Under the pieces are notes generated by a model. The model had not been told where the DNA came from. It made no database searches and saw only the letters and a program-made list of their open reading frames with translations. Made by a program: the position numbers and the translations under genes. DNA of 35,076 nt from contig JAURDA010000015.1 in the NCBI GenBank assembly GCA_030828165.1, positions 1 to 35,076 on the forward strand, in the 5' to 3' direction. Numbering within the stretch: position 1 is the stretch's first letter; every line of letters begins with the position of its first letter. Of this stretch, positions 34,001-35,076 are shown in pieces. The DNA comes from Candidatus Poseidonia sp. GTDB taxonomy: Archaea > Thermoplasmatota > Poseidoniia > Poseidoniales > Poseidoniaceae.

Positions 34001-34008
34001 AATATAAC
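34001..34008 (+). promoter_or_regulatory. TATA box of the H-NOX gene
   Basis: AATATAAC centred 26 bp upstream of the ATG at 34031, with no Shine-Dalgarno site. It indicates a leaderless transcript and separate expression from the importer operon. A nearer ATG at 34019 opens only a short out-of-frame ORF. Confidence 0.6.
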
Positions 34009-34030
34009 CACCCGTCAATGGCGAAAATCC

Positions 34031-34576
34031 ATGAAGGGCATTGTGTTTAGGGAATTCATTGACATGGTTGAAGCATCGTTTGGCGACGAGATGGTGGACA
34101 CCATCATTTCATCGTGCGACCTTGAGAGCGGAGGCGCCTACTCGGCCGTCGGTACCTACGACCACACGGAACTGGTGCAGATGGTTGTGGCTTTGTCCGG
34201 CCAAACCGGTGTTGAAGTCCCTACGTTGGTGGAAGCCTTTGGAACCTACCTCTTTGGGCGATTCCTTGAACTGTTCCCGGTGTTCTTCAACCACTCGACG
34301 TCGTTTGAATTCCTTGATTCCATCCACGATGTGGTGCACGTCGAGGTGCTCAAACTCTACCCGGACGCTGGCTTGCCCTCGTTCAACAGCTCCATTTCGG
34401 CAGACAAGAAAACCTTGCACTTTGAATACCATTCCTCGCGGCACTTCGCTGATTTGGCGGTCGGTTTGATGAAGGGGGCGTTTGCGCACTGGAAGGAAGA
34501 TGTTGACATCGCCATCGAAGATCGAACCTCGGGCGAAGTGCAAGTGGTGATGTTTACTTGCACTTTGAACGAGTGA
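34031..34576 (+). CDS. H-NOX (HNOB) heme-nitric-oxide-binding sensor protein
   Basis: A 181-residue stand-alone H-NOX domain of normal length. The N-terminus MKGIVFREFIDMV matches the family. The proximal heme ligand is H99 in FLDSIHDVVH, followed by the conserved proline in LYPDAGLPSF and the heme-propionate motif YxSxR at Y133, S135, R137. Compared with the Thermoanaerobacter O2-binding H-NOX as I recall it, the distal Tyr140 position is L142 and Trp9 is Phe9, giving a nonpolar pocket. That favours NO (and CO) over O2. It is soluble and should signal through a partner; the next gene, 11 bp downstream, is the obvious candidate. Confidence 0.88.
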   Translation: MKGIVFREFIDMVEASFGDEMVDTIISSCDLESGGAYSAVGTYDHTELVQMVVALSGQTGVEVPTLVEAFGTYLFGRFLELFPVFFNHSTSFEFLDSIHDVVHVEVLKLYPDAGLPSFNSSISADKKTLHFEYHSSRHFADLAVGLMKGAFAHWKEDVDIAIEDRTSGEVQVVMFTCTLNE

Positions 34577-34587
34577 TGGTGGCCTGA

Positions 34588-35076
34588 GTGGACATTTTTG
34601 AACTCGCAAAGCAGGCCAAAAAGAACAAAGGCGCTGCAGATGGTGATCCAACGGCCGTGATCGCTCGGCTTGAGCGGAAACTCGAGCGGGAGAAAAAAGC
34701 CCGCCTCACGGCTGAACAGACCATTGAAGAGAGTTCACGACGCCTGTACCTAGCCAACCAAGCGCTCGATGACTCCAACAACCAACTCGAATCGACCGTT
34801 CTTGAATTGAACGATACGATGTCAAAATTGACGTCTGCAGAAGTCAAACGTCAAGCGACCACGGCGACGTTAGTCGTGGCGTTGGTGCTCTTCATCATCA
34901 GCGAGTTTGCTATCGAACCCGAACTGGAGAAGTCCATCGAAAACACCTTGGTTCTTCAAATTTCAAAAATCGGCATCTGTTCCTTATTGATTCCGTTCGA
35001 AATCATCGCTTCTCGTGTCATCGAGAGTGGCTTGACCGAATCCGGTGAAATCAACCGGATGATGTACCGGAAACTT
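34588..35076 (+). CDS. Coiled-coil membrane protein, probable H-NOX signalling partner (3' end outside window)
   Basis: An open frame from a GTG at 34588 (MDIFELAKQAKKNKG) runs 163 codons to the window edge with no stop. Residues about 20-85 are a continuous coiled coil (RLERKLEREKKARLTAEQ, then SSRRLYLANQALDDSNNQLE), resembling coiled coils found before PAS, kinase or cyclase domains in H-NOX-linked sensors. Two hydrophobic helices follow (TLVVALVLFIISEFAI and IGICSLLIPFEIIASRVI) and then a charged stretch to the edge. It starts 11 bp after the H-NOX stop. The missing C-terminus would show whether it is a histidine kinase, cyclase or something else. Confidence 0.7.
   Translation, partial: MDIFELAKQAKKNKGAADGDPTAVIARLERKLEREKKARLTAEQTIEESSRRLYLANQALDDSNNQLESTVLELNDTMSKLTSAEVKRQATTATLVVALVLFIISEFAIEPELEKSIENTLVLQISKIGICSLLIPFEIIASRVIESGLTESGEINRMMYRKL

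Noticed and set aside
1-35076. CRISPR arrays, insertion sequences, rRNA/tRNA genes, integrase or att sites
   Set aside because: No regularly spaced repeats, transposase motifs or RNA gene consensus were seen by eye on either strand; a covariance-model scan was not possible.

Overview
The window looks like part of a planktonic marine archaeon of the Poseidoniales (Marine Group II, Thermoplasmatota). This is inferred from content and no database was searched. Archaeal information-processing genes are present: aIF2-beta, NOG1, ArgRS with an HVGR signature, aRF1 with NIKS and GGQ, FtsJ, TruD, Rpo11/RpoL, aEF1B beside a small zinc ribbon, and an archaeal-type UMP kinase. They sit beside large secreted or anchored surface proteins and a very densely packed gene layout. 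TATA boxes about 24-27 bp upstream of several start codons, with no Shine-Dalgarno site there, also fit an archaeon.

Layout. 1-1367: the 3' end of aIF2-beta, then a minus-strand trio (unknown protein, pterin carbinolamine dehydratase, thioredoxin-fold [2Fe-2S] ferredoxin). 1478-6737: NOG1 GTPase, convergent argS and aRF1, then UMP kinase and a small zinc-ribbon membrane protein. 6742-8067: GT2 glycosyltransferase and a small unknown gene. 8193-10989: an operon of a sugar-nucleotide epimerase, a membrane-anchored thioredoxin-like protein, VKOR and an extracytoplasmic His-rich protein. 10990-12327: a small unknown and a second extracytoplasmic thioredoxin protein. 12430-15933: translation, rRNA/tRNA modification and transcription genes. 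16061-18619: an RND/MMPL-type membrane protein. 18622-24892: a DUF2240-like protein, a 1563-residue Kelch surface protein and an FkbM methyltransferase. 25003-26368: a membrane protein and two rhodaneses. 26513-33964: a branched-chain-amino-acid-type (Liv/HAAT) ABC importer operon. 34031-35076: an H-NOX heme sensor and the start of a membrane coiled-coil protein cut by the window edge.

The most unusual part is the importer. One lipoprotein carries two tandem substrate-binding domains (759 aa). A single 1200-residue polypeptide fuses the LivH and LivM permeases through a roughly 230-residue linker that itself appears to hold two membrane helices. LivG and LivF follow with 4-bp overlaps. The binding protein and the extracytoplasmic permease loops carry cysteines that look paired, and a VKOR/thioredoxin oxidative-folding cassette lies 16 kb away. 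The H-NOX protein directly downstream of the importer has the proximal His and YxSxR heme-binding residues but lacks the distal tyrosine associated with O2 binding, so NO sensing is the simplest prediction.

Five of the six convergent gene pairs leave only 0-4 bp between stop codons. The sixth leaves 205 bp full of short hairpins. No tRNA, rRNA, CRISPR array, insertion sequence or origin was recognised, and no gene-free stretch exceeds about 210 bp.
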